A DNA stretch of 64,000 nt from Hybos culiciformis (lineage: Eukaryota > Arthropoda > Insecta > Diptera > Hybotidae), in assembly GCA_964007475.1 (NCBI GenBank), contig OZ023273.1, positions 44,455,525-44,519,524 of the forward strand. Direction: 5' to 3'. The notes below the pieces were generated by a model that had not been told where the DNA came from, did not search any database, and saw only the letters and a list, made by a program, of their open reading frames with translations. A program made the translations under genes and the position numbers. Positions 34,901 through 47,000 of this stretch are shown here, piece by piece; position 1 is the stretch's first letter; each line of letters starts with the position of its first letter.

Positions 34901-37900
34901 TAATAGGTTATTTTGTGTTTACATTTTAGGTTGACACATCTATACTATAAGTATATCATAATATTGAAACAAAAATTTCCTCTGTTTTAAGATTGGCTAA
35001 AAAAACATATATATAGATATATCATATATGTATATACAAACAACATAATTTGACCTAATTGGGTAAATAACATCAATCATATAACTTTAAATTTTGAAAC
35101 ATTTTCTTATCACACCCTAAAGTTTATGAAAACCTATTTTATTTCATTGATCATTTTGTTAAATAATTTATAAAATTTATGGGTTATTTTTGTTTTTCTT
35201 TATGTTTTGCGGATAGTTTAGAAGAAAAAAAATCAATAGTATATTTTCCATTTTTCAAATATAGATCGATGTTATGATAACAATTTTTTTTTTCCCCAAT
35301 ATACGTGAAATATACGTAAAAGGGTGAAGAAACTTATTATATATATAAAAAAAAATATACGTAGGTATACCTATATTATTGTGGCGATAACTTTATTTCA
35401 TAGGATATATGCTTAAATAATTTCGATTATTATAAAAGGGTTTAAATATTTACGTCATTTTTTGTACATAAGTAACGACATTCAAATATTTTTAATTTTA
35501 ATAAATTTTTGATTACTTTTTGCATTATTCGTAAATTTAAACGGTGAACAAAAGAAAAGCGAGTAAACGAAATAACCGATTACTATTTTTATCAAATTTT
35601 TATAAAATCAAATAAATTGAACTTTGAACTTATTTAACAAACTTTAAGTTAAAATGCACAAGAAAGGAAACATCTTGATCTTGACAAGAGATCTAAATAA
35701 TTGCTTAGAAAGAAATTTTCTATCTATTGAAGTATACCTGATGGACATATCGTTTTAGTATATTCTTTTCGCAGTTTTAAATAAATTTATTTAAAATAAG
35801 TATCTTCAAGTAAACAAAAAAAAAAAACGATTTACCTTTCTTAATTAAAATCTCCAATATTGAACAGAACTAAATTATAGATTATATGAAAACATATCTA
35901 TATTTTTTAATTGCATTTATTTTTCATAATAAGTTTAATTTTTCATAAGTTTCATAATTTTATGTGTTAATTATTTTTGATTAACCTCTTTTTTATATGC
36001 GCACATAGAAAAAAAACATAATAATTAAATACTTTTGGTAGACACCGGAGGAAAATTTTGTTTTGTTTCTTAAAATGAAATTTAATATTTTTTTTTTAAT
36101 TAAAATTTATTTTATTGTGCAATATACCCATATTATTATTATTATTATAATTTTTTTTTGAATTTGTTGCGTTTGAAATTTTAATTTGTTTTCATTTGTT
36201 TTTTTGTCAATTTTAGATTTTTTTTTTTTTCAAGCCAAAAATAAAAATTTTTCGGTAAACCTAAAAATATTAATTCCTATCCACAATGTATTTATTTACC
36301 CACCAAATATAGTAACAAACTAATCACTAAATCGATATATCTAATTAATTAAAAATTTATAATAAAAATTAATAATAAATGCAATTTTTTGAATGTTTAT
36401 TTATTTTTTAAAAAATTATTTTGAATTTATTTATTTAGGTTCTAAAAGGCACTTTTTTTCCGAGTAAAATATTATAATGGTTTGTTTATACTTTGCTCAT
36501 AAGTAAATATTTATATTAATTATTTTTTTAATTCAATTTCTTTTTGGTTATTTTCAAATTTAATGGTGCAGATATTAATATCTTCAAATATCTTAAAAAC
36601 CAAAAAAAAAAATTCAAAAATGTTTGAGTTAATTTTATTTTATGTCGCGTAATAAAAAGAACCGCCAAAATTATTATTTTTATTAAATTAAATGTTATTA
36701 TAATTTTTTTATTGTTCACTCTGTCAAATTGTAAATAAAAACAAAAAGTTATTAACCGCAAAATTTTCCGGCAACACAATATTGTTATTATAAAAAATAG
36801 TTATAAATCTTTTTTTTTTGTTTTTTCAATCATTAATTATTCCAATAAAATTTTTTTTTAAAGATATTTAGAAAATCTTCGCTTAATTTTTGAAAAGCAC
36901 ATGCGCACCTAAGCGAATCTGATTTAAAACTGATTAAAATGTACAAACATTAAAATTTTTTCTCTCGATTTGAAAATAAAAAATAAATATAGGTATAATA
37001 AATAAAAATGCAGAATGAACATTTATTTACCTGTGTGCGGGAAAAAATAAAAATCTGTTTATGTTTATCTTGCAGAAATAAAGGTAAAAAAAAAACAAGA
37101 AGAAATAAAAGAAATGTGCTTCTAAATTGGTAAACATTAAAAAAAAATATGTGTGTATAAACCAAACAAAATGTTACCATGGTGAGCTTTATGTATAGTT
37201 AAAATTTACTGTATAAGACGCTTGTCTTCAAAGAGAATGAATGAACCTAAAAATTTGGTGAAAATGAAATTAATTCACTCTAAAGTTATAAATTTTCCAT
37301 TTATAAGTTATAGTTTATGACACTGAGTATATTATTATGTTGGCATTTTAATATTAATATTCTTAATAAACTTTTATAAATTTTTTTTTGTAATAAATTT
37401 GCTTAAAATTTGTTTAAAATTAACGAAAACCCAATATTTGCTAAGATAACAATTAAAAACCTAAGTTTACGAAATTGAAAATCTGTCTTATTGCTGGAAA
37501 TAGTAAAGTAAGTTTTATGTTGTGCATTGAGCAACTTATATTATAAATTACAAAAGAAAGAGAAAATAAATCTCAATCCTCTATGTGAATTACAAACACC
37601 AGACTTGTTTTTAATTGAGAGATTTTTTTAAAAATAATATTTAATATATAAAATAAATTAATAAGTAGAGAGAAAATTAAAAAAATTTCTGTAACTAATT
37701 CATAAATCTATGACTTATGTACTTATGTTTACGATAAACAAAACTGAATAAAAGTTCGGCTACGAATTGGTGAACTTTTAATTTATTTTCAATTGAAAAC
37801 CAACCTTGAATATTTTTATGTAGATATTTTTAAATATCTCTTATTCACATTTCGTTTTCATATGCAAATATTTATTGTGACATTTATAATATTTTGACTG

Positions 37901-39657
37901 ATGAGAACATTTGATTAAAATTCTTTCCATAAATCACTTTTTTTTTAAGGTGAATTCTTTTATTAGGTACTGATGATTTCTAAGAATATTAAATTTTTGT
38001 TTACAAGATTTGCGTTCTGAATATTTATTTAATTGCTTTTGCTTTCAAATGTAGTTTTTGCTTATCAAGTGTAGAAAGAATTCTCTTGATTTACGCATAT
38101 TGAAGTTAATCGAAAATGAAAATTACCATTATTTCCAGTAATAAACAAGATAATGTCTACATTGTTTCGAATTTATTAAAGTCATATAGTCTTTCGTAGA
38201 ACTATTTAGAGTAAAAGTTAACAATGATACATTCACATTGCAAGCCTTAGGAATTAGTAAATTTCGAAGAATTTTTTCGCATAATCGAATAAAATCTATA
38301 TAGAACCGATATATCCAAATTTAAAAGCACTAAGTATACCAGAAACTTGTAAAATATTATTATGGAGATATTTTTTACAGTTTTTATAAAACATTGGTAC
38401 AATCAAAAAAAAAAAACTTGATTTCGTTGAAATGGAAATTGCATAATTATTTTTGATATATTAAAAGAACTTCTGTCAAGATATTGAAAATTGGAAATAT
38501 TCCATAAATTATATCAAAATGACTCTCGCATAAAATTTGGTAAAATTTTTATAATTTGCACTGCATTCGAATTTTAAATTCAAATATAAATAAAATTTAA
38601 CTACAATTAAATTATCATTTGGTGAAGACTTTTTCTATAACATAGTCAGATACAGACAACAAATAATACTCTTTATAATTTATTTTTAAAATTAGTAACC
38701 TTTGTATTAAAAATAAGAGTATATAAATAATTTTTAGATTTAAATAAGGTAAATATTAATTTTTTCACTTTCTTCCACTTTAAATTGATTTCATTTCCGT
38801 ACCAGAAAAATATCATTAGTGTTTTATGAATATTTTCTCATAATTAAATATTTACACTTCCAATGAAAATATTATATTCGTTCATCACCTACAAATATTT
38901 TTCCTAATTCGGTTAGATAGAAAATAAGGTTTGAAATTATAATTATAAACTTTTTCATTCATGGTCATACCTAGAAATCTGTGTGAAAAAAAACTAATCT
39001 TTTGAAATTAAAATAAAAAAAATAATAATAATAAAAAAAAATAAATAAGTAGGTAATTGAAATATTCTATAAATGGTCAAGCTAAATTATATTTTTTGAT
39101 TTTCCATATAAACTTTCTTTCATGTGCTTTATTTTAAACAAACACTCATTGAAGTCATCTTATTAAATTCTGAATTTTCTTATTTTAACGTTTTAAAATT
39201 TATAATGAGGTTATTATTTAATATTTAATAATCCATCACGTTTTAACAATTTTATTGTTTCTTATAGGATTATCAAAAATTAGATCAGAACATCAAATAG
39301 TTTAAAGGCTCTAGAATCGAATCTATTAAAAAGAGATCTGAACATAACTAAGATCGTTGAATATTTTTTCCATCGTTAGATTGTAATGATTATTATTTTG
39401 AAAGTATTTTGGAAGATTATACAATTTAAATTCAAATAATTGAGGTTGTAAATAATATTCAACACATTAAATTAACAAATTTTTTTTGAACGTTTGAAAT
39501 ATATATGTGTATACAAATAAATAAATAATGGTTAAACGTCAGGAATTAATTATATACATATTCGCTTTTTTTTATTTTTCCACAGTATATATTATTATTT
39601 AATTTATTAATAATTTTATAAAAACACAATCATAAATTAATAATATCATAAACTTAC
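31947..39657. other. AT-rich DNA; upper part is intron of the coiled-coil gene
   Basis: The segment immediately below 39657 is intron 4 of the minus-strand coiled-coil gene, since exon 4 ends in GAG|GTAAGT. I could not identify the next exon, so the intron length is unknown and the gene may extend far to the left. It holds long A/T tracts, a (TA)n run at 33259-33280, and an 8-bp hairpin TTCGCTTA/TAAGCGAA near 36880-36920. No protein-like ORF was seen. Confidence 0.5.
33259..33280. repeat. (TA)n microsatellite
   Basis: Eleven uninterrupted TA dinucleotides, a likely length polymorphism. Confidence 0.9.
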
Positions 39658-39777
39658 CTCAGTCGGATGTTGAGATATTTTTATATCCTTTTTACTATTC
39701 GATAAATTATTCTTTAAAGAGTTAATTTCCTTCTTTAGTAGTCCAATATTACGTTCTTTTGCCTTTATTTCCTCTAG
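39658..39777 (-). CDS. coiled-coil protein gene, exon 4
   Basis: A 120-nt, phase-0 exon on the minus strand, bounded by TTTTTTTCTAG| and GAG|GTAAGT. It encodes 40 residues starting LEEIKAKERNIGLLKKEI and ending SQHPTE. The heptad-like spacing of L/I residues continues the coiled coil of exons 2 and 3. A second AG four bases further in (CTAGCTAG) is a less likely acceptor because it would break the frame. The next exon, toward lower coordinates, was not found; the donor is a perfect GTAAGT, so the protein continues. Confidence 0.8.
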
Positions 39778-42621
39778 CTAGAAAAAAATAAATTATTGTA
39801 ATAAAAAATATAATATAAAAAATGTAGAATATATATAAAAAATAGAATTGCATAAAGTTAAAATTTCGAAGTAGGTTATATAGAGAAGAGTTTACAATAT
39901 TATTTTTGAGACTACTTACAATAATAGATAAAATAACTCAAGCAATGAATTTATTTTGGTAAAATATTTTTTGAGTTTATCCGAAGTCATAGGAAAATAA
40001 AAGAATGTTTAATTTAGGGAAATCACAAGTGGAACACGAATTTATTATTAATAATCGAAACGACACAAGTGAGAGATTTTCGCAATTAATCTTTATGATT
40101 CTAGTTCGAAAAATAAACATTATATAACCATGTAATCTGAAAATTTTTACAATTGAATATTTTACCTAATTTGAATAAACTCTTACAAACAAAATTTTTG
40201 CCCTCAAAGATTTAATTTATAAAGAAGTATCAAATGAATTTTTATTTTGTCCATAGGGCATTTTACTGATTTAATTTGAAAACTTTATTATAGAAATAAT
40301 TATAAATCATAACTTCTGCATTTTTTAAAAATATCTGTGTTCAAATGATTCATGATGTCTGCATTTAAAACTTTGCTTTTTTTTTCATTTTAATATTTAA
40401 GTTAAAAAAGAAATACAAAATTTTATATTATGTTTATGGTAAGATTTTTTTTTTAAGAATGAAAAACCACAAATATTTCCCACGACCCACGAAATTCATT
40501 CAGATTTGTTTGTTCAGACCAGTATTTGCTGTTCTTATAATATTTTTTAAAGATTTTTTTTTTGTTTTGGTTGTTATGGTTTTTATTAATGCCCTGAGGC
40601 GTTTGAACATAAAGGGCATATTTTAGAGCACACGCATAATATAATCATAATAAACTTTGAATAGCAAAACTGATTTTAATATTATTCTTTTAATTCTTTG
40701 AAAATTTATTTATTTTTTTTTTTATTTCAAAAATATATAATTTTACATAATGCAATGAATATTTTATTAAATTATATCTTTATCTGAAATGAACTGTTGT
40801 CATTGAAGTTTGAAATGCTCAATAAATTATTTTTTAATTTTGACATAGTAGTGCTTCCAAAAACGTTTTAATCAAATTTTTATGCGCTTGAATTTACTTC
40901 CATTTTATAATTGATCTGATCTGATCAAAAATTTGAATTACTAAAAATTTTTTTAAATTATATTAATTCGTGAAAATATTCGCAAATCTTTATATAAACT
41001 ATATAAAAATTTTATGCTCAATATGATTTTGTGAAAAACGTGAATAGGTGTCAGATATTTAAGTTTGAAAGTGTTTTAAGTCCTATCGTTTATATATCGA
41101 GATATAAGTTTTTAGTTTTATAAGTTAAAGCCCATTTTGCCGAAGGATCATATAATAAATTGAAACTGATTGATTAACATTAAAATTCTTGAATAATAGT
41201 TGCCTTTTCTCGATAATGGTAGGTGTAGTTAAAATCTTGTGGGCAAAATATAAATTGTCCAAAAAAAATACAAAAAGTAAACCTGCATTGAAAGCTTTGT
41301 TTTTCCTTTATTGGTAAATGCTTACATGCATTTTTGAGTGTTTTTCAACAAACAAAAGAAGACAACAACAAAAAATATTATAAAATCATGTTTGTTTTTT
41401 TTTTTCTTGCACTGTTGAATGAAGTTGAAAAGTTATAAATAACATAAAAACCACAAGACATAACATTAGCAGCATTCATAAGTCTAATGCCTAAATGAAA
41501 CAAAATAACTAATCCCTTTAGGGAATCTAATAATTCGTGGAATGCGAAAGATTGTGTTATGGTGGTAATGATTGTGGTCAGCGCGAAGTGTTTTATTTGT
41601 CATATGCACATATAAGAAATAAAAACAAACTAGGCACTTTTTGGAAATGAATTTTAAATAAAATGAACATTATTATATAAATTTGTATTATTGTTGATGT
41701 TTCAGCTTTTATACAGGCTTTTCGAATGATGTTTTGACGATGAGTTTTCAGTATAAATACATTTGTTTTTGTAAAATTTTTTAATTAGAAACAAGTTGCT
41801 AATGTTTTGAGCGATGCTGTGTATATATTGTACAATGTAGAAAAAAAAAATTAAAGACGGTAACTTGGAAGTTAATATCAAAAATATTTAAGACCAATAA
41901 TTGTTTCCAGTCGACATCAAAAAAAGTTTTCTTTATATTTCCGTTGAGGAAAATTTTCACTCTCAATGAAAGTTCGTTTCTCGATAAAAGTATATATATT
42001 ATATCCAATATTTTTTCAATTTTTTGAGAATAAAATTTAGCATTATTATAAAACTTAAAAACAAAAAAAAAAAAGGAAAAATAATCAAGAGTAAAAAAAA
42101 ATTCCTCTCATTTAATTTAGATGAATAGGAAATCACATTTTATATATACGTTTTAAAATCACAGTTTGAAAAAATGTACTTTATTTGATAATAATAGGCG
42201 TAGAAAGTATCTTAAAGATAAATATATAAGATTTAAATAACCAGACTTGAAAACAAATAAAAAATAAATATTATGTATTTAATAGTAAAATAAATTGAAG
42301 ATGAATGTAATAAAAACAGTACATAAACATATGTATTTATTATGTAACTGAGCATAATTCATAATTATTATATTTCGTTTTGAGAATGAATATTCAATTC
42401 AATTTTAATAAGTTTATCAATAATGGTAATTTTGTATTAATTTCAAATTAAATGACATAATCACACAAAGTAGAAAAGGAGTAAAAAGTTCCATATCCTA
42501 CACTCAAAGTTTTACAGTATTTGGTTAATTTAGCATGTTATGATCATAGATCATTAAAGTGTTTTTTTTTTTTTTTTTCAAATTTTTAAAGCTTCATTTT
42601 TATTTTATATTTTAAACTTAC
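39778..42621 (-). other. intron 3 of the coiled-coil gene
   Basis: 2,844 bp, GTAAGT...CTAG, AT-rich. No nested gene was seen. It holds small imperfect hairpins only, for example ATGCCCT/AGGGCAT at about 40590-40620. Confidence 0.75.
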
Positions 42622-42735
42622 CAATCGATTAATTTCAATTTTGGCAGATTTTGATATTTGAGTCAATTTTGTCTCATATTTTTCAATTATTTCTTGAACA
42701 TATACATTTTTTTTCTTTTCTTTTTCGTTAGACAT
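42622..42735 (-). CDS. coiled-coil protein gene, exon 3
   Basis: A 114-nt, phase-0 exon bounded by TTTTGTAG| and TTG|GTAAGT. It encodes 38 residues beginning MSNEKEKKKNVYVQEIIEKY and ending KIEINRL. The sequence is rich in Lys and Glu with regular hydrophobic positions, as expected for a coiled coil. The exon happens to start with ATG, so an alternative transcript could in principle start here; the phase match with exon 2 favours internal use. Confidence 0.82.
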
Positions 42736-43145
42736 CTACAAAATTAATAAAAATAAAAAAAAATTAAAAATTTTTAGGTAAATAAGATTATTAGAATTAA
42801 GAAAAATTGATTTCTGTTTAATATTTTATCCCCTAGAACTGAGGTCAGAAATCTAAGGCTAAGCATGTTTCTACTGAAAGTGTGTTTAACTTTTTTAAAC
42901 AAAAGTAATGGGTTGAATTGAATCAAACAATCAAACTTTTGTTTAGCGCGTTCCAGCAGTACATTAATGGTTGGGTGGGTTAGATATATATACTCAATAA
43001 GCATGATTTTTCTCAACAACCAGCCAGAGTACTCTAAGCCCTACATAATTTTGTCATATCAATTTGAAATAGCAGCTAACATTATCTATTTATTCATATT
43101 TGTTTTGGAAATACATTTAGATTCTATAATTCATGATTTCCTTAC
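42736..43145 (-). other. intron 2 of the coiled-coil gene
   Basis: 410 bp, GTAAGG...GTAG. The donor has G at +6 instead of T. The 81- and 60-codon ORFs crossing it on both strands are not coding. Confidence 0.78.
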
Positions 43146-43383
43146 TTGAATTTTTTCTTCTAAGAGTTTATTTTCGTCTTTTAATGCCATTACTTCATTT
43201 ATTAATTTCGTTGATTGTGAATTAATGTTTAAATCCTTAACATTGTTCGTTTCTTCTTTCACATTATTCGTTCTCTTTGAATTAAGTTTCGGTGCCACTG
43301 TAAGTTTTTTTGATGCTTCCAATGCCAATTGTAATTTTTTAATTTCAGACTTTGATTTACGGTTTGACGACTCATTTTGTGCT
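43146..43383 (-). CDS. coiled-coil protein gene, exon 2
   Basis: A 238-nt exon bounded by ATTTTTAG| and CAA|GTAAGG. Its first base completes the split Arg codon of exon 1 (AG|A), and it ends on a codon boundary. It adds 79 further residues from AQNESSNRKSKSEIKKLQ to ENKLLEEKIQ. Two helical coiled-coil stretches flank a Thr/Asn/Lys-rich, probably disordered centre (about residues 25-55 of the exon). Intron 1 (43384-43563) is 180 bp with clean GTAAGT...TTTTTAG signals. Confidence 0.87.
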
Positions 43384-43563
43384 CTAAAAATATACATTTT
43401 TTAATATAAATTATTTTATTTTATTTCTAATTTAACTCTATCAAGTGCTTTATGAATTTATTCGTATTAAAATGGAATAAAAAATACCTTAATTTAGATT
43501 TAAGGTATTGTCAATCCGTATTTATTAACAATTGATGAAAAGCAGACAATTTTCTTAACTTAC

Positions 43564-44018
43564 CTTAAAGCTCTAATTGCATTTTTTTCGCTACTTAGCG
43601 TAACTTTTAATTCTGTAATTTCAATTCTAAGCTGTTCATTTTGAGCATTTAATTTCTGTATCATTGAAATATTTTCCTCAATTTTTCTCTTAAGTCTTGG
43701 TGGTGGTAATGTTTTACAACTTTTTGGTGGCAATGGAGGTTTCGCTAAAACTTTGGTTATCATTTCTGTTAAATTCTCTTTATGATTATTTTGAATAATT
43801 TCAATTTTACTTCTTTTTTTCATATTAATGGCTACATCATCATTGGCATCATTTGGCATATTCATTGGTAGTTTATTTCGTCGTTTTAATTTATTTTCAA
43901 AAATTTTATGTAATTCTATCGTTTCTTTGTTTGGGTCAGATGTTTTATCTGGTTCAACAAGATTATCAATTATGTCCGTTTGAATCGGTTGACTAGAGGT
44001 CGTTTGATTATCTGCCAT
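43564..44018 (-). CDS. coiled-coil protein gene, exon 1 (start codon)
   Basis: 455 nt, from the ATG at 44018 (context AAAATGG, favourable) to AAG|GTAAGT. It encodes 151 residues plus two bases of a split Arg codon. The N-terminal ~95 residues are polar, acidic or Asn/Lys-rich and look disordered. They are followed by PPLPPK (a potential SH3 ligand) and a basic LPPPRLKRK. A coiled coil then begins (IEENISMIQKLNAQNEQLRI...) and carries on into exon 2. With exons 2-4 this gives 309 codons in one frame. The family is unrecognised: coiled-coil scaffold or Golgin-like proteins are possible, but no diagnostic domain is visible. No TATA box or upstream exon was identified. Confidence 0.87.
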
Positions 44019-47000
44019 TTTATTTAATTTTCTTTTTTTTATTCTTGATACTTTTGAGACTATATATTTTTTTTCTTTTATCCAACCTTTTTTTTCAGTA
44101 TATAAGTTTTCTTTATTTTTGTTAGTCTATTTATTATCAATTATTATTATCTTTGGTGTAATTAATTTATTAGCATTTATTATTAAATTCATGTATTTTG
44201 CTAATTTATTTTCTATGTTTTCTTTTTAAAAAAAAATCAAGCGTCGTACTTTTCCCAAAGTTCAATCAATGGATTTTCCTTGCAATGTTTTTCTAGAAAA
44301 GAAAAGGAAAAAAAAAAATTTTTTTATATAAATGAAATTATGAAATTACTTAGATATATGTATATAAAAAGAAAATTTTGATGCGAATTTAATTTTATTA
44401 ACAGTAATCAAATATAAATTCGCTTAGAAAAAACACAGTTGAAATAACGTGAAACTAAAGCTCTTCCGAATAGTTCTTAGACTATATGGTTATTGAATGC
44501 GAAAAAAACACAGTTGAAATCAAGTAAACCTTAATCCATTCATTGCTCAACTTAGTCTAAGTCAATTAACATGGTTCTTAAAGTATACAATGTAAAGCCA
44601 ACCAGAAAGGTGAATCTTCGTCTTTGTTATATGTAAATAAATATAATATATGTATATGCATGATTTTCAGTTTATTAGTTTGAGTGTGGGTCGACAAAGT
44701 ACGTTAAACTAGACTATTAGAGCCAGATGATACAAAAATAACTTTATATTACTAAATTCATTAATTTAAATTTAATTTTGTTCCATTTTCATATCTTTTT
44801 TTTAATAAGATAGCTTTCATTATCTTTATTTTTATGCTTTCATCGCGGTGAATAAAATTCTTTTTATTCAGATTTTGTGTAATTTTCTTTAAGCCTTAGA
44901 ATATGCAAAATAAATAATTTATATGTTTTCTTGTTCTTGTAATATTATTATTATTTGATTTTCATATTGTTGCACTTAACGGTCTTCTGTAAACATAAAT
45001 TTGTTGCAACCTATATTTCAAATTTATGTCAGTCGTTTTGTTATTATGACAATATTTTTAAGTTAAACTGGATTACGTTTTGTAATAATTTATTATTAAA
45101 CCCTCTTTGGAAAACATTAAAATAAATACTTTTAGTAATTTAGGCTATCTAATTTAAAAATAGGTTAAACCAATTTCTTTTCTCTTTTATAATTACAGTA
45201 TATAGATATAAATGAATCTATTTGTACGTAGATTAGATACGTATTTATATGCCACTGTAAGCTCTTGCATTTAAATATTTTCAGACCAATATTCATCTAC
45301 AACGCCAATATTTTTTAACGTTTCTTACTTCGCTTAGAGTTCTAAAAAAATTAAAAACTTAAAAGTAATGCAATTTTTTAAGAGGTCGAAAATTTTATAT
45401 TTTCTTTATTTGTTTTTTCATTTAAATCAATTTGAATTTGAAAGTTCATCAATTAAATCAGCATAATAAAGAAAACAACATGTTTGAACTTCAATTCGAA
45501 TTGTAACCCTTCAAAAGTGTGTTACATAAAAATTTTATTCCTGTTTGTCAATAAAAATATTGCAAATTAACTTCTATTGATTTTTTTTTGTTTAACACTG
45601 TATTTTTTCTAATTCTTCTATTTATATACTTAACGTTCTAATCTTTAATTAAACATTTTATTTTGAGATCATTTTATTTTAAATTCCATATTTATCTGTA
45701 CATAACTTTATTTGTAACTAATAGCTTTATACACACACGAAGATTTCAGCGCGAAAACATAAACAAAATTTATAAAAGACGTTTATAGTTTGTTTCTTTT
45801 GGCAACATTTATATTCATTTAACGCAAAATTTTTTTTATTTTTAAGTTACTGAATCGCAAAATATTTTTTAAAAGCTTGCTCGAATAATGCTACAATGTG
45901 TGAATTTAGTCTAAGCATATAGAAAGGAAATGTAGCACAAAATGATGAATATTGAAGTTCGTAGTTTGTTTTTAATATATTTATACTATTATACTTAAAT
46001 CGACATCAACTCTTAAACAAATTTTTTAAGATTCATATAATATAAACTAATCTTCATTTAAAAAATTTCAACAAATTATTTTAATTCTCTACGAAAATAA
46101 TTTTACTCCTTAGGCAGTTGAAAATTTTAAGCCGCACTAACTTTTTCTTTTAAATTCGAAATGGAAAAACCACAAACAGAAACACACGCTTCTTTACATT
46201 CACGATGGCAGAATATTTATGACAAGCATTTCAGAGTGGCCAGGAGTAGAAACACACAAAATATGGAAAACGGCTAAAAATGAACTCATGATAGAATACA
46301 TATTATGAAATGTTTCATTTCTAATTTGATTTTATTTATTTATTTTATTAAAAGAACGTAAATATTTATCGGATAGAAATAAATTTTTTTTGCAAAATTA
46401 GAAAACACATTAACGTCCATTTTCAAGGACTTTTAAATTAAAAATAATTTCTAGAAAAAATGCCGGACACCGGTCTATTATTGATTAAAAAACTATTTTC
46501 ATTATTCACACAAATTAATGGTACCAAATGAAAATTATATATATAACGTCATCATTATTGATTAATAATTTATTTTATTGTTGGGTGTTTTTGAATGTTG
46601 AAATTAAACATTATGATAATGCCATAATAACAAAAAAAAAAAACAGAATTTTTATTCTATAAATAGAAGAAGAAAAATGTCTTTTTTAATATGTTATAAG
46701 TTCAGCACCCCTAAAAAAACTTAATTATAGCATTTAAATATTCTATTTACTAAATAATTGATTCAAACTTATACGACAATTTATGTATATAAAATGTCAA
46801 AAAAAAATACATATATACAAACGTTATAATATGCATAGAAAAGGTGCTTATTTAAAAAATAGTCGTCAATTAATGTTATGAATAAAGTTAATTAATGTCA
46901 TTCGTCCATCAGCGCCTACATCATAAATTCTCAAAATAAGTATGGCCGAAATAGAGAGCATTTAATATTTTTGTACATGAAAATTTATTACTAACGTTCT

